11,746 bases of DNA from an uncultured Oscillospiraceae bacterium. GTDB lineage: Bacteria > Bacillota > Clostridia > Oscillospirales > Oscillospiraceae. Position 1 is the first letter of the stretch. Each line of letters begins with the position of its first letter. The position numbers were made by a program, and so were the translations under genes. The stretch covers positions 1 through 11,746 of the forward strand of contig CAJTOM010000076.1 of NCBI GenBank assembly GCA_910577915.1. The letters are read 5' to 3'. Of this stretch, positions 1 through 5,297 are shown in pieces. The notes below the pieces were generated by a model. The model was given only the letters and a program-made list of their open reading frames with translations. It was not told the DNA's origin and ran no database searches.

Positions 1-20
1 ACAAAAAGTAACCGCAGGGG

Positions 21-65
21 CCGGGGGCGCGTAGCCCCCGGGGCTGTAGGGCTGCACCGCAGCCC
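21..65 (-). terminator. Two GC-rich hairpins downstream of recF
   Basis: Two perfect stem-loops follow the recF stop on the minus strand. The first has 7-bp arms at 49-55 and 59-65 with a 3-nt loop. The second has 8-bp arms at 21-28 and 34-41 with a 5-nt loop. A short T run on the minus strand (positions 4-8) lies about 12 nt beyond the second stem, too far for a textbook intrinsic terminator. They could end recF transcription, protect its 3' end, or belong to an intergenic repeat family. Positions 1-91 hold no gene that I can support. Confidence 0.45.
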
Positions 66-91
66 CCCTCGCGCCCGGATGGCGCGACGCT

Positions 92-1201
92 CTATCCCCC
101 CGTCACCACACCCCCGCTCACCCGATACACCCTCCCTTTGAGAAGAGCGTGCAGCCTGTCCTCCTCACAGCAGGTAATAAACACCTGCCCGCTGCCAAGG
201 CGATTCAAAACATACTCCTGCCTTCTGGGGTCCAGCTCGCTGAGGACATCGTCTAGAAGAAGAATTGGATACTCTCCGATAATCTCCTTGTGAATCTCCC
301 GCGCCGCCAGCTTCAGGGACAGCGCCGCCGTGCGGGTCTGGCCCTGGGAGGCGAAGGACCGGGCGTTCAGCCCGTCCAGCTCCACCTCCAGATCGTCCTT
401 GTGGGGGCCGGACAGACACTGGCGGCTGGATACCTCCGCGTAATGGTGGGTGCGCTGGTGCTCCAACAGCTGGAGCACCAGCAGCTTCTGGTCCGCCAGG
501 GGATCGGCGACCGTCTTTACCGTCTGGTACCGGACCTCCAGCCGCTCCCGGCCGCCGGAGCACTCGCTGTGGGCCGCCGCCGCGTACTTCGCCAGGACGG
601 CTGCGAAGCGGGCCCGGTAGTGGATGAGCACCGCCCCCGTCTCCGCCATGCGCAGATTGAAGTCCGGCAGGGTGGCAATGAGATCCGGCCGCTCGTCGCA
701 GTCCCGCAGAATCCGGGTCTTGTGCTCGTGGAGCCGCTGGTACTCCGACAGGGCGGCGGCGTAGCCGGGGCGCAGCTGGCAGAGGGAGGCGTCCATGAAC
801 CGCCGGCGGGCGGCGGGTCCCTCCCGTATGAGCTGCAGGTCCTCCGGGCAGAAGAAGACCGTGTTCAGCACGGCGCTGAGCTCCGAGGCGCTCTTGGCCG
901 GCACCTTGTTGACGGCAATGTGCTTCTTTCTGCCGAATCCCGCCTCCAACTGGCTGAGAAAATCCCTTCCCCTGGTGTGGATGGAACCCGCCAGGCGGAA
1001 GCCCGCCTCCCCGAAGCGGACCAGTTCCCGGTCGGACCGGGTGCGGTGGGACTTTCCGGTGGACAGGCACACCATGGCCTCCAGCAGGTTGGTTTTTCCC
1101 TGGGCGTTTTCCCCGCAGATGACGTTGCACACCGGGTCGAAGTCCACCCGCTGTCCGGCGTAGTTGCGGAAATGCTCCAGCTGTATGCTCTCAAGGCGCA
1201 T
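92..1201 (-). CDS. recF: DNA replication and repair protein RecF
   Basis: RecF is an SMC-like ATPase that binds single-strand gaps and, with RecO and RecR, helps load RecA at stalled forks. The 369 residues match the usual family length (about 360-375). The Walker A motif GENAQGKT is at residues 30-37. The ABC-type signature region has SQGQ at 285-288, preceded by the family-typical LSGPHKDD. The Walker B motif with D-loop, LLLDDVLSELD, is at 314-324. The start ATG lies inside the end of the S4-domain gene (11-nt overlap) with no clear ribosome binding site of its own, so translational coupling is likely. It is the last gene of the dnaA-dnaN-S4-recF series here; gyrB often follows in relatives but is not in the window. 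Identification is firm from motifs and gene order. Confidence 0.97.
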   Translation of the reverse strand: MRLESIQLEHFRNYAGQRVDFDPVCNVICGENAQGKTNLLEAMVCLSTGKSHRTRSDRELVRFGEAGFRLAGSIHTRGRDFLSQLEAGFGRKKHIAVNKVPAKSASELSAVLNTVFFCPEDLQLIREGPAARRRFMDASLCQLRPGYAAALSEYQRLHEHKTRILRDCDERPDLIATLPDFNLRMAETGAVLIHYRARFAAVLAKYAAAAHSECSGGRERLEVRYQTVKTVADPLADQKLLVLQLLEHQRTHHYAEVSSRQCLSGPHKDDLEVELDGLNARSFASQGQTRTAALSLKLAAREIHKEIIGEYPILLLDDVLSELDPRRQEYVLNRLGSGQVFITCCEEDRLHALLKGRVYRVSGGVVTGG

Positions 1202-1406
1202 AGGCGGCGGTGTAGTCCCGGCCCAGGTAGGTGACCACGTCGCCGGGGCGGAGCTTTCTGCCCCGCTGGAGGCAGATCTCCCCGTTGACCCGGACCTGTC
1301 CGTCCTGAATCAGCTGCTTGGCCTCCCCGCCGGAGGCGGCGATGCTGCCCAGCTTCATCAGGTCCTGGAGGCGGATGAATTCTGTGGTAATGGTAATGGT
1401 TTCCAT
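1191..1406 (-). CDS. yaaA: Small S4-domain RNA-binding protein (YaaA/RlbA type)
   Basis: This is a 71-residue protein that is almost entirely one S4 RNA-binding fold. The typical pattern runs from IRLQDLMKLG through GGEAKQLIQDGQVRVNGE to RGRKLRPGDVV. The family sits between dnaN and recF in many Firmicutes; it is thought to act on RNA or the ribosome, but its precise role is poorly defined. I chose the ATG at 1404-1406, whose product begins METITITTEF as is typical. An upstream in-frame TTG (1428-1430) would add eight residues, and neither start has a strong ribosome binding site. The gene begins 27 nt after the dnaN stop and overlaps recF by 11 nt, so it probably shares the dnaN transcript. 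Confidence 0.9.
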   Translation of the reverse strand: METITITTEFIRLQDLMKLGSIAASGGEAKQLIQDGQVRVNGEICLQRGRKLRPGDVVTYLGRDYTAAYAP

Positions 1407-1433
1407 CAATATAATACCCGGCTTTCTCAAAAA

Positions 1434-2543
1434 TCAGCCATTTTTCAGGCGCACGGGGAGGACCATATACAAAAACCGCTCCTCACCTTCCACCGGAGTG
1501 ATGACACAGGGGGAGATGCCCGTATTCAGCTCCAGCTGCACCGTGTCCGCCGGGGCGTACTTCAGAGCCTCCATGAGGTAGCGGTTGTTGAAGCCGATCT
1601 CCAGCCTGCCGCCGTCCCCGCTGACAGGACAGATGTCCTTTGCCTCGCCGCTGGCGGTTTTGGCGGAGAGGAAGACCCGGCTGTCGTCAAAGATGCAGCG
1701 CACGGGGCTCTTCTGCTTCTCCGAGATCACTACGCTGACCCGGTCGATGGAAGTGATCAGTGCCTTGGTCTCCACTGTAATCTTTATGGGGTTGGACCGG
1801 GGGATGGCCGCCTTGTAGTCTAAAAACTCTCCCTCCAGCCGCCGGCAGATCAGCTGGGTATCTCCCACCTCGAACAGGAGGTGCCGGTTGCCCAGGGTGA
1901 CAACGGCGGTATCGTCAGTGTCCTCGCAGATTTTTTCCACCTCGTTGAGGGCGGAGCCCGGGGCGACAAACCGAAAGGCGCCGCTGACCGGTTCCTCCAG
2001 GGCTTCCTTCCGCAGGGCCAGGCGGAAGCCGTCCACGCTGACCACCGTCAGCCCCTCTTCGCCGATTTCAAAGAGGGATCCGGTGTGGATGGGCCGGACC
2101 TCGTCGGTGGAGACGGCAAAGGAGGTGTCGGCGATCATGGAGCGGAGTGTGCGCTGAGGCAGGCTGATGGAGTACTGGTCCTCCACCTCCGGCAGCTCCG
2201 GGTAGTCGTCGGCGGACAGAGCCATGATGTCGTAGGCCGCGTCGCCGCAGGACAGCTTGACGTTCAGGTTTTTGTCACAGCTGAAGGTGACCACATCGTC
2301 CGGGAGCCGGCGCAGAATCTCGCCGAACAGACGGGAGGGAAGGACCAGCTCCCCGGTTTCCGTGATGTCGGCATCCAAGGTGGTGCGGATGCCGGTCTGC
2401 ATGTTATAGCCGGAGATGGTCAGCCGGGCCTCCGCCTGGAGCAGCAGTCCCTCCAGGGCGGGAATGGAGCTTTTGGAGGAGACTGTCCGGGAGGCAACGC
2501 TGGCGGCGGACTGGAGAAGAATTTTTTCACAGGAAAATTTCAT
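1434..2543 (-). CDS. dnaN: DNA polymerase III subunit beta (sliding clamp)
   Basis: This is the ring-shaped processivity clamp that tethers DNA polymerase III and serves as a docking platform for repair proteins and initiation regulators. At 369 residues it has the length expected for three repeated clamp domains. The N-terminus MKFSCEKILLQSAASVASR, the mid-protein DEVRPIHTGSLFE and the C-terminal FLYMVLPVRLKNG (close to the common MPMRL ending) are family hallmarks. The ATG is preceded on the minus strand by an AAGGA-like ribosome binding site about 9 nt away. The gene starts directly beyond the origin, so its upstream region carries both promoter and unwinding element. It is followed closely by the S4-domain gene and recF. 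Confidence 0.97.
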   Translation of the reverse strand: MKFSCEKILLQSAASVASRTVSSKSSIPALEGLLLQAEARLTISGYNMQTGIRTTLDADITETGELVLPSRLFGEILRRLPDDVVTFSCDKNLNVKLSCGDAAYDIMALSADDYPELPEVEDQYSISLPQRTLRSMIADTSFAVSTDEVRPIHTGSLFEIGEEGLTVVSVDGFRLALRKEALEEPVSGAFRFVAPGSALNEVEKICEDTDDTAVVTLGNRHLLFEVGDTQLICRRLEGEFLDYKAAIPRSNPIKITVETKALITSIDRVSVVISEKQKSPVRCIFDDSRVFLSAKTASGEAKDICPVSGDGGRLEIGFNNRYLMEALKYAPADTVQLELNTGISPCVITPVEGEERFLYMVLPVRLKNG

Positions 2544-2598
2544 GTCAGGTTTTCCTTTCTTTCACGCTGGGGTACTTTTTTCAGCGGGGAGGAAAAAT

Positions 2599-2627
2599 AG
2601 TATACAGCCGTGAATAAGCAGAGTGAG
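2599..2627 (-). promoter_or_regulatory. Possible dnaN promoter
   Basis: On the minus strand a TATACT -10 hexamer lies at 2599-2604. With a 17-nt spacer, the -35 position at 2622-2627 reads CTCACT, a poor match to TTGACA. It lies about 55 nt upstream of the dnaN start, between the A/T-rich element and the gene. Expression may instead come from read-through from dnaA across the origin. Confidence 0.35.
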
Positions 2628-2633
2628 AGAAGC

Positions 2634-2650
2634 ATAATATATATATTTTT
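2634..2650. other. Candidate DNA unwinding element
   Basis: Seventeen consecutive A/T bases with alternating TA steps, in an otherwise GC-rich chromosome. The run lies next to the trio-like motif, with the nearest strong DnaA box beyond that, exactly where a duplex-unwinding element is expected. The assignment rests on composition and position only. Confidence 0.75.
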
Positions 2651-2670
2651 CAGAAGCAGGGGCAGTAGGG
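2651..2670 (+). other. Degenerate DnaA-trio-like element
   Basis: Read in threes on the plus strand the bases are CAG, AAG, CAG, GGG, CAG, TAG, then GG. In B. subtilis the DnaA-trio (3'-[G/A]AT-5' repeats, i.e. TAG/TAA/AAG read 5' to 3') sits between the A/T-rich unwinding element and the proximal DnaA box and guides DnaA onto one strand. Position and strand agree here, and five of six triplets keep the central A. Several have C in place of the usual T, so this is a degenerate version. Confidence 0.5.
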
Positions 2671-2678
2671 AAAAATTT

Positions 2679-2687
2679 TGTGGATAA
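2679..2687 (-). promoter_or_regulatory. Consensus DnaA box at oriC
   Basis: The plus strand reads TGTGGATAA, so the minus strand carries the perfect consensus TTATCCACA. It is the box nearest to the trio-like stretch and the A/T run, and so the likely anchor for DnaA filament formation. Confidence 0.88.
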
Positions 2688-2734
2688 ATAGCGCAGAGCC
2701 TTGGAAAATCTGGGAAAATAACAGACGCATATCC

Positions 2735-2743
2735 TGTGGAAAA
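2735..2743 (-). promoter_or_regulatory. DnaA box, one mismatch
   Basis: TGTGGAAAA on the plus strand (TTTTCCACA on minus) differs from the consensus at one base. It is part of the oriC cluster. Confidence 0.65.
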
Positions 2744-2752
2744 CCTGGAAAC

Positions 2753-2771
2753 TTGTCCACACTTTTCCACA
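2753..2771 (+). promoter_or_regulatory. Tandem pair of DnaA boxes
   Basis: TTGTCCACA at 2753-2761 and TTTTCCACA at 2763-2771, both in plus orientation and each with one mismatch to TTATCCACA. Their starts are 10 bp apart, placing them on the same helical face, which favours cooperative DnaA binding. They are oriented opposite to the other boxes of the cluster. Confidence 0.65.
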
Positions 2772-2803
2772 CGGTAGGATATGACAATTTTTTCAACAGG
2801 CCC

Positions 2804-2835
2804 CGTGGAAAACTTTTTGTTTTCTTTGTGGAAAA
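2804..2835 (-). promoter_or_regulatory. Two further DnaA-box-like sites
   Basis: CGTGGAAAA at 2804-2812 (two mismatches) and TGTGGAAAA at 2827-2835 (one mismatch), both minus-oriented and 23 bp apart. They form the dnaA-proximal end of the cluster. The first is weak. Confidence 0.5.
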
Positions 2836-2888
2836 CCTGGGGGAAAATGTTGAAAAAAGAGGGGCCCTGCGCGCCCGTCGGAAAAAGC

Positions 2889-4205
2889 CTATTTGGTGGA
2901 GTTGATGTTGGTGATGATGGACTTAATCATCTCCGCGTAGCTGGGGTCTGTCTTCATCTTGCGCTCTACCTTGTTGATGGAGTTGATGACGGTGGAGTGA
3001 TCCCGGCCGCCGAAGACCTTGCCGTTGTCGTCTAAGGACAGGCTGGTCATGCGGCGGATGAGGTACATGGCGATCTGCCGGGCGTTGAGGGAATCCCGGC
3101 TTCTGGACTGGCCCTTGATCTGGTCCTCCTCCAGCCGGAAGTAGCGGCAGATCTCCCGGATGATGGTGTCCGGCGTGATGATAAATTCGCTGGACTTGCT
3201 CATATCCTGGATGGCCCGGTCCACGGCGTCGGTGGTGATCTCGATGCCGTCCAGATCCTTGAAGGCCTTGATTTTTTTCACCGTCCCCTCCAGCTGCCGG
3301 ACGTTGGCGGTGATCTTTCCGGCGATGTAATGGGCGATGTCGTCGGGGAGGATGAAGCCCAGCTGGGCGGCCTTGTTCTTCAGAATGGCCACCCGCGTCT
3401 CCAGCACCGGGGGCTGCACGTCCGCCATCAGGCCCCACTCGAAGCGGGTGCGCAGGCGGTCGTCCAGCTGCGCCATCTCCTGGGGGGGCCGGTCGGAGGT
3501 GAGGACGATCTGTTTCTTGCTCTCGTAGAGGGCGTTGAAGGTGTGGAAGAACTCGTTCTGGGTCTCCACCTTGCCGGCCACAAACTGGATGTCGTCCACC
3601 AGCATCAGATCCGCCTCCCGGTATTTGATCCGAAACTCGTTCATAGCCCGGCCGGAGCGGACGGTCTCGATGTAGTCGTTGATGAACTCGTCCCCCTTGA
3701 TGTAGAGGATCTTCGCCGAGGGGAGCTTCCCCCGGATGACATGGGCGATGGCGTAGAGCAGGTGGGTTTTTCCCAGGCCCGAGTCCCCGTAGATGAAAAG
3801 GGGGTTGTAGTGCTGTCCCGGCGCGTCGGCCACCGCCCTGGCGGCGGAGCAGGCCAGGCGGTTGGAGGGGCCCACGATAAAGGTTTCAAAGGTGAACTCC
3901 CCGCTCTCCATCAGGGAGGTAGGCTTTTCAGATTCCTTATCCTGGTAGCGCCTGAGCCCGTCGTCGTCCAGCAGCCGGACGGTCATGTCCGATGAGAAGA
4001 TGTCCCGCAGGCTGGCCTCGATGCTGGGCAGGAAGCGGTCCTGGATGTTGGAGCGCTTGAAGGCGTTGGAGCAGTGGAGCACCAGGTCGTTGCCCTCCAG
4101 CGCCACCACGCTTGTCTCGTCAAACCAGGTTTTGATGGTGGTCTCCGAAAGCTCCTCACGCAGTCTGGTCAGGACCATGGACCAGATGTCGGAAACAGAT
4201 TGCAT
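2889..4205 (-). CDS. dnaA: Chromosomal replication initiator protein DnaA
   Basis: DnaA is the AAA+ initiator that binds DnaA boxes, opens the origin and brings in the replicative helicase. The 438 residues match the family. Domain I spans about residues 1-80 (DIWSMVLTRLREELSETTIKTWF), followed by a short linker. In the AAA+ core, Walker A GDSGLGKT is at 140-147, Walker B LMLVDD at 200-205, the sensor-I LTSD at 235-238 and the arginine-finger region DDRLRTRFEWGL at 248-259. Domain IV carries the box-binding signature GGRDHSTV at 399-406. I chose the ATG at 4203-4205 because a GGGAG ribosome binding site lies 7 nt upstream. An in-frame upstream start would add 27 residues that lack family character and would lie upstream of the predicted promoter's start site. 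Transcription runs toward the origin it controls. Confidence 0.97.
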   Translation of the reverse strand: MQSVSDIWSMVLTRLREELSETTIKTWFDETSVVALEGNDLVLHCSNAFKRSNIQDRFLPSIEASLRDIFSSDMTVRLLDDDGLRRYQDKESEKPTSLMESGEFTFETFIVGPSNRLACSAARAVADAPGQHYNPLFIYGDSGLGKTHLLYAIAHVIRGKLPSAKILYIKGDEFINDYIETVRSGRAMNEFRIKYREADLMLVDDIQFVAGKVETQNEFFHTFNALYESKKQIVLTSDRPPQEMAQLDDRLRTRFEWGLMADVQPPVLETRVAILKNKAAQLGFILPDDIAHYIAGKITANVRQLEGTVKKIKAFKDLDGIEITTDAVDRAIQDMSKSSEFIITPDTIIREICRYFRLEEDQIKGQSRSRDSLNARQIAMYLIRRMTSLSLDDNGKVFGGRDHSTVINSINKVERKMKTDPSYAEMIKSIITNINSTK

Positions 4206-4236
4206 AGGAGGTCTCCCTTTCTCTATAGTCGCGGTC

Positions 4237-4245
4237 TGTGTATAA
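4237..4245 (-). promoter_or_regulatory. DnaA box in the dnaA leader
   Basis: TGTGTATAA on the plus strand is TTATACACA on minus, the sequence of E. coli oriC box R2. It lies a few nucleotides downstream of the predicted dnaA transcription start and about 30 nt before the start codon. This position suits autorepression by DnaA. Confidence 0.55.
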
Positions 4246-4257
4246 GCGTACAGGAAC

Positions 4258-4286
4258 AGTATAGCAAAAGATGGATGGAAATGCAA
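4258..4286 (-). promoter_or_regulatory. dnaA: dnaA promoter (sigma-A type)
   Basis: Read on the minus strand, TTGCAT (4281-4286) and TATACT (4258-4263) are separated by exactly 17 nt. The sequence just upstream of the -35 is A/T-rich. Transcription would begin near 4251, giving a leader of about 45 nt with the DnaA box inside it. Confidence 0.75.
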
Positions 4287-4362
4287 CTGATACTTATTCT
4301 AATTAAAGACGAAAATATGGCCCCGTTCTTGTAAGAGCCCGCCCCTCCCAGTTTGTCCCGCA

Positions 4363-4391
4363 TTGACGAATGTCCCGGCGTGTAGTATACT
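4363..4391 (+). promoter_or_regulatory. Promoter of the NfeD-like gene
   Basis: TTGACG (4363-4368) and TATACT (4386-4391) with a 17-nt spacer form a near-consensus sigma-A promoter. It diverges from the dnaA promoter, with the -35 boxes about 75 bp apart. The predicted start near 4398 excludes the upstream ATG at 4370 as a start codon for the following gene. Confidence 0.8.
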
Positions 4392-4453
4392 GTAAAACAG
4401 AGGAGCGATTGTGCAAAGCGCGTATGGAACGTATTTGGAGAGGAGGGCCTGTG

Positions 4454-4903
4454 ATGATGAGTGGTATGGTGTGGCTGTGGCTGGCTGTGACGGCGCTGTC
4501 TGTCTTTGTGGAGGCCGCCACATGGGTGCTGGTGTCCGTCTGGTTCGCGGCGGGGGCGCTGTGCGCCACCTTTGCGGCCTACGCCGGCGCGTCCCTGACG
4601 GTGCAGCTGCTGCTGTTTGTGGGCGTGTCCATCGCCGCCTGTCTGGCGGTGCGGCCCCTGGCGCGGCGGTTTGTGGCCACCCGCGTGGTCCCCACCAACG
4701 CCGACCGGATTTTAGGGAGGCAGGCGAAGGTGACCGAGGCCATCGACAACGCCGCCGCCACCGGCGCTGTGTACGCGGACGGCAAGACCTGGACCGCCCG
4801 CAGCGCCGACGGCCGGGTGATCCCTGCGGGGGAGCTGGTGGAGGTGGAGCGGATGGAGGGCGTGAAGCTGATTGTGCGCCAGCGCGCGGCCGTGCCGGCA
4901 TAA
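4454..4903 (+). CDS. NfeD-like membrane protein
   Basis: A 149-residue protein of the short NfeD type. Hydrophobic helices cover about residues 4-20, 23-45 and 48-68. A soluble C-terminal segment (about 80-145) follows, with the OB-fold-like pattern ILGRQAKVTEAIDN, GAVYADGKTWTARS and IPAGELVEVERMEGVKLIV. Long NfeD proteins carry a protease domain; it is absent here. The family often acts with stomatin/flotillin (SPFH) partners in membrane organisation, but no SPFH gene lies nearby. The ATG at 4454 is chosen because AGGAGG ends 7 nt upstream; GTG at 4451 and ATG at 4457 are alternatives. Longer in-frame versions start within or before the promoter or lack a ribosome site. Confidence 0.85.
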   Translation: MMSGMVWLWLAVTALSVFVEAATWVLVSVWFAAGALCATFAAYAGASLTVQLLLFVGVSIAACLAVRPLARRFVATRVVPTNADRILGRQAKVTEAIDNAAATGAVYADGKTWTARSADGRVIPAGELVEVERMEGVKLIVRQRAAVPA

Positions 4904-4935
4904 ATCCCCCCCGAACAGGGGCATACTACTCCCGG

Positions 4936-4950
4936 CCCGGACAATCCGGG
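4936..4950 (+). repeat. Small hairpin before the 48-residue gene
   Basis: CCCGG and CCGGG flank an ACAAT loop, 17 nt before the next start codon and just ahead of its ribosome site. The central 13 bases recur exactly at 8954-8966 inside the hairpin after the NG-repeat gene. It may modulate translation or mark a processing site; it is too short to be a strong terminator. Confidence 0.35.
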
Positions 4951-4967
4951 AAGAGGGAGGGAGCGGC

Positions 4968-5114
4968 ATGGAAAAAAAGCGGGACAAGAGGCCCATGGAG
5001 AAGGCCATGGATCTGACCGCCTGGCAGTCCGCCAAAACGGACCCCCAGGGCAGCTGGACCGGCGCCCCGGCGGACCCCGACGAGACGCCGGTCCAGGACG
5101 CGGACGATCTATAA
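4968..5114 (+). CDS. Small acidic/charged protein of 48 residues, unrecognised
   Basis: The ATG follows a purine-rich AGGGAGGGAG ribosome site by a few bases, and the frame stays open for 48 codons to TAA. The N-terminal half is Lys/Arg-rich (MEKKRDKRPMEKAMD). The C-terminal half is Pro/Asp-rich and ends DETPVQDADDL. Two tryptophans (residues 19 and 30) suggest a binding segment rather than a folded domain. There is no membrane segment or signal peptide. It lies 64 nt after the NfeD-like gene with no promoter seen between them, and a terminator-like hairpin follows at once, so it probably ends that operon. No known function; I cannot place it in a family. Support comes from the ribosome site, the compositional order and the position. 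Confidence 0.65.
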   Translation: MEKKRDKRPMEKAMDLTAWQSAKTDPQGSWTGAPADPDETPVQDADDL

Positions 5115-5123
5115 GTGGGGGTA

Positions 5124-5147
5124 GGGCGCGCCGCAGCGGGCGCGCCC
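5124..5147 (+). terminator. Terminator-like hairpin after the 48-residue gene
   Basis: Perfect 9-bp stem GGGCGCGCC/GGCGCGCCC with a 6-nt loop, 9 nt after the stop codon. The following TTCTCC has only a poor T tract, so termination may be partial or factor-assisted. Confidence 0.6.
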
Positions 5148-5199
5148 TTCTCCGCCTCTCCGGATTCTGGCGGCGCCGGAAAAATTTTTCGCGGCCTTG

Positions 5200-5236
5200 T
5201 TACAAAATTGTAAATCTTTTTCCCCGTTTTTATGCT
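5200..5236 (+). promoter_or_regulatory. Promoter and overlapping palindrome upstream of the VanW-domain gene
   Basis: TTGTAA (5208-5213) and TATGCT (5231-5236) are 17 nt apart, a moderate sigma-A match. The -35 hexamer is also the right arm of a perfect inverted repeat, TTACAA-AA-TTGTAA, at 5200-5213. That would be a natural operator for a repressor, but no regulator is known. The region is A/T-rich against a GC-rich background, as expected for a promoter. Confidence 0.45.
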
Positions 5237-5266
5237 ACACTGGCCTTGTCTATTTTTTTGATAAAA

Positions 5267-5285
5267 CCGCCGCCCCTGGCGGCGG
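5267..5285 (+). promoter_or_regulatory. Leader hairpin touching the ribosome site of the VanW-domain gene
   Basis: Perfect 8-bp stem CCGCCGCC/GGCGGCGG with a 3-nt loop. Its last two bases are the first two of the GGGAGGAGG ribosome site (5284-5292). A stem this GC-rich may limit or tune translation. On the minus strand it is followed by TTTT and could also block antisense transcription. Confidence 0.4.
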
Positions 5286-5297
5286 GAGGAGGCGTAC

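Larger units (their letters stand above)
2544..2888. other. Chromosomal replication origin (oriC), dnaA-dnaN intergenic part
   Basis: This 345-bp gene-free stretch lies between the dnaA stop and the dnaN start, where B. subtilis-type origins carry their unwinding region. It is much richer in A/T than the flanking genes. It contains six DnaA-box-like nonamers between 2679 and 2835, a trinucleotide stretch at 2651-2670 resembling DnaA-trios, and a 17-nt pure A/T run at 2634-2650. The order dnaA, boxes, trios, A/T run, dnaN matches the B. subtilis unwinding system. That this is the working origin is inferred from position and architecture. Confidence 0.92.

Noticed and set aside
290..1234. Long plus-strand open frame across recF, and similar frames opposite dnaN, dnaA and VanW
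   Set aside because: These frames lie antisense to confidently identified genes. Their composition is typical of GC-rich shadow frames (Arg/Gly/Pro-rich), with no ribosome site or recognisable motif.
3482..3490. Run of seven G within dnaA as a slippage site
   Set aside because: The reading frame is intact on both sides and motifs are continuous. A single homopolymer in an essential gene of a GC-rich genome is unremarkable.
4206..4286. 27-residue N-terminal extension of DnaA
   Set aside because: The extra residues are unlike domain I and would be read from the promoter and DnaA-box region. The ATG at 4205 has a good ribosome site and begins a standard domain I.
4370..4453. Longer N-terminus for the NfeD-like protein starting at ATG 4370 or 4424
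   Set aside because: ATG 4370 lies between the -35 and -10 of a near-consensus promoter. ATG 4424 lacks a ribosome site, whereas 4454 has AGGAGG at 7 nt.
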